A stretch of 6,537 nucleotides of DNA from Roseburia sp. (GTDB taxonomy: Bacteria > Bacillota > Clostridia > Lachnospirales > Lachnospiraceae). Made by a program: the position numbers and the translations under genes. The stretch is taken from assembly GCA_017621905.1 (NCBI GenBank), contig JAGASC010000094.1, forward strand, positions 1 through 6,537. The letters run 5' to 3'. The notes under the pieces are model-generated. The model did not search any database. It was not told the origin of the DNA and saw only the letters and a list, made by a program, of their open reading frames with translations. Positions 5,844 to 6,537 of the stretch are shown piece after piece (positions within the stretch are counted from its first letter, which is position 1; each line of letters starts with the position of its first letter).

Positions 5844-6503
5844 ATGATTATGCACGATTTTGAGTATGTTCCCAAGTACGAATGGGAACCCGTTAGAGAT
5901 GAGCTGTTTGAAATTATACATAGATTACAAGACGAAGTCAGAGAGGATTTTACATTTCAATATCACTTCGTAGGCAGTAGCAAACGAAAAATGATAACCC
6001 GTGACCGAAACTCTAACACTGGCTTTGATTTCGATGTGAATATTGAAGTAAATGACCCCGATGGGAAATATTCTGCCGAAGAAATACGAAACATTCTTCA
6101 CAGAGGTATTGATAAGGTTAACAATCCTTATGGACATTCTATTTTCAGATACGATTATACAGAAGAATCTACTCGTGTCCTTACAATCAAAGTAAAGGAT
6201 AAGGTAAACTCTCGCATTCTGCATAGTTGCGATTTCTGCATTATATACGAGTGCAGAGACGGACGTCAGCAATATATTCGTTACAATAAAAAGCAAAACA
6301 GTTACTCGTGGGAATATCAACCCAAAGGATATATGGAGTTACCTGCAAAAATCGAATGGGTCAAAAAGCACGGACTGTGGCAACAGGTTCGAAACGATTA
6401 CATATACAAAAAGAACACAAACACCGATGAAAATAAAAAATCAAGATCTGTTTTTGCTGATACTGTACATCAAGTATGCCAGCAAAATGGATATTATGAA
6501 TAG
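5844..6503 (+). CDS. Polymerase-beta-superfamily nucleotidyltransferase-like protein, function unknown
   Basis: A 219-residue soluble protein with a nucleotidyltransferase signature. GSS at residues 44-46 follows a predicted helix and strand (FTFQYHFVGSS). The metal-binding pair D62-F-D64 lies in NTGFDFDVNIEV, and a third acidic residue is D130 in HSCDFCIIYE. This GS...DxD...D arrangement is the active-site layout of the pol-beta fold (MNT, OAS/CD-NTase and related families). The C-terminus has a charged, aromatic-rich region (SYSWEYQPKGYMELPAKIEWVKKHGLW) and then a Lys/Asn-rich linker. ATG 5844 is preceded by AAGGAGA with a 5-base gap; ATG 5850 is a weaker alternative. The gene is AT-richer than the left part of the window. 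It follows a recombinase scar, so it is likely mobile cargo. Possible roles include an antitoxin or toxin-modifying enzyme, a second-messenger synthase or an RNA-modifying enzyme. None can be chosen from sequence alone. Confidence 0.8.
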   Translation: MIMHDFEYVPKYEWEPVRDELFEIIHRLQDEVREDFTFQYHFVGSSKRKMITRDRNSNTGFDFDVNIEVNDPDGKYSAEEIRNILHRGIDKVNNPYGHSIFRYDYTEESTRVLTIKVKDKVNSRILHSCDFCIIYECRDGRQQYIRYNKKQNSYSWEYQPKGYMELPAKIEWVKKHGLWQQVRNDYIYKKNTNTDENKKSRSVFADTVHQVCQQNGYYE

Positions 6504-6537
6504 CAAAAACTGTGGAGGAATTTAAATATATTGTAAA

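Noticed and set aside
6514..6537. GGAGG (6514-6518) suggesting another gene start at the right edge
   Set aside because: No ATG or GTG follows before the window ends, and the TTG at 6531 is directly followed by TAA. Only an unusual ATT start (6530) would fit, so no gene is called.

Overview
The window looks like chromosomal DNA from a Gram-positive gut-type Clostridia, most probably Lachnospiraceae. This is inferred from the gene families, strong AAGGAGG-type ribosome binding sites, alternative GTG/TTG starts and moderate-to-low GC. No rRNA, tRNA or CRISPR array was seen.

Layout. (1) 1-708, + strand: an amino-acid-type ABC transporter ATPase whose first few codons lie outside the window. It is followed closely by an HD-domain phosphohydrolase (756-1313) that may share its transcript. 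(2) 1341-2252, - strand: a LysR-family regulator, divergent from a MATE-family multidrug exporter (2470-3816, + strand) across an AT-rich 217-bp promoter region. The arrangement suggests that the regulator controls the exporter. (3) 3827-4360, - strand: O6-alkylguanine-DNA alkyltransferase (Ogt), convergent with the exporter. It apparently starts at a TTG whose Shine-Dalgarno lies just inside an upstream in-frame ATG. (4) 4361-4652: intergenic DNA holding a 46-codon open remnant on the - strand, then a clear promoter with two abutting palindromes. (5) 4653-5517, + strand: a short flavodoxin followed by a DUF2325 protein, ended by a stem-loop at 5526-5555. The tandem palindromes suggest tight regulation, with iron or redox as the first guess. 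(6) 5569-5736, - strand: about 55 codons from the C-terminus of a large serine recombinase (DUF4368/Tn1549-type), the scar of an integrative element. (7) 5844-6503, + strand: a polymerase-beta-superfamily nucleotidyltransferase-like protein of unknown function, driven by a near-consensus promoter. It is probably cargo or a neighbour of that element.

The left part (1-5560) reads as ordinary chromosomal genes for transport, regulation, alkylation repair and redox. The right end (about 5560-6537) is accessory in character: it is AT-richer, carries a recombinase scar and contains an orphan nucleotidyltransferase. The items most worth a second look are that nucleotidyltransferase, the recombinase scar, and the double-palindrome flavodoxin/DUF2325 promoter.
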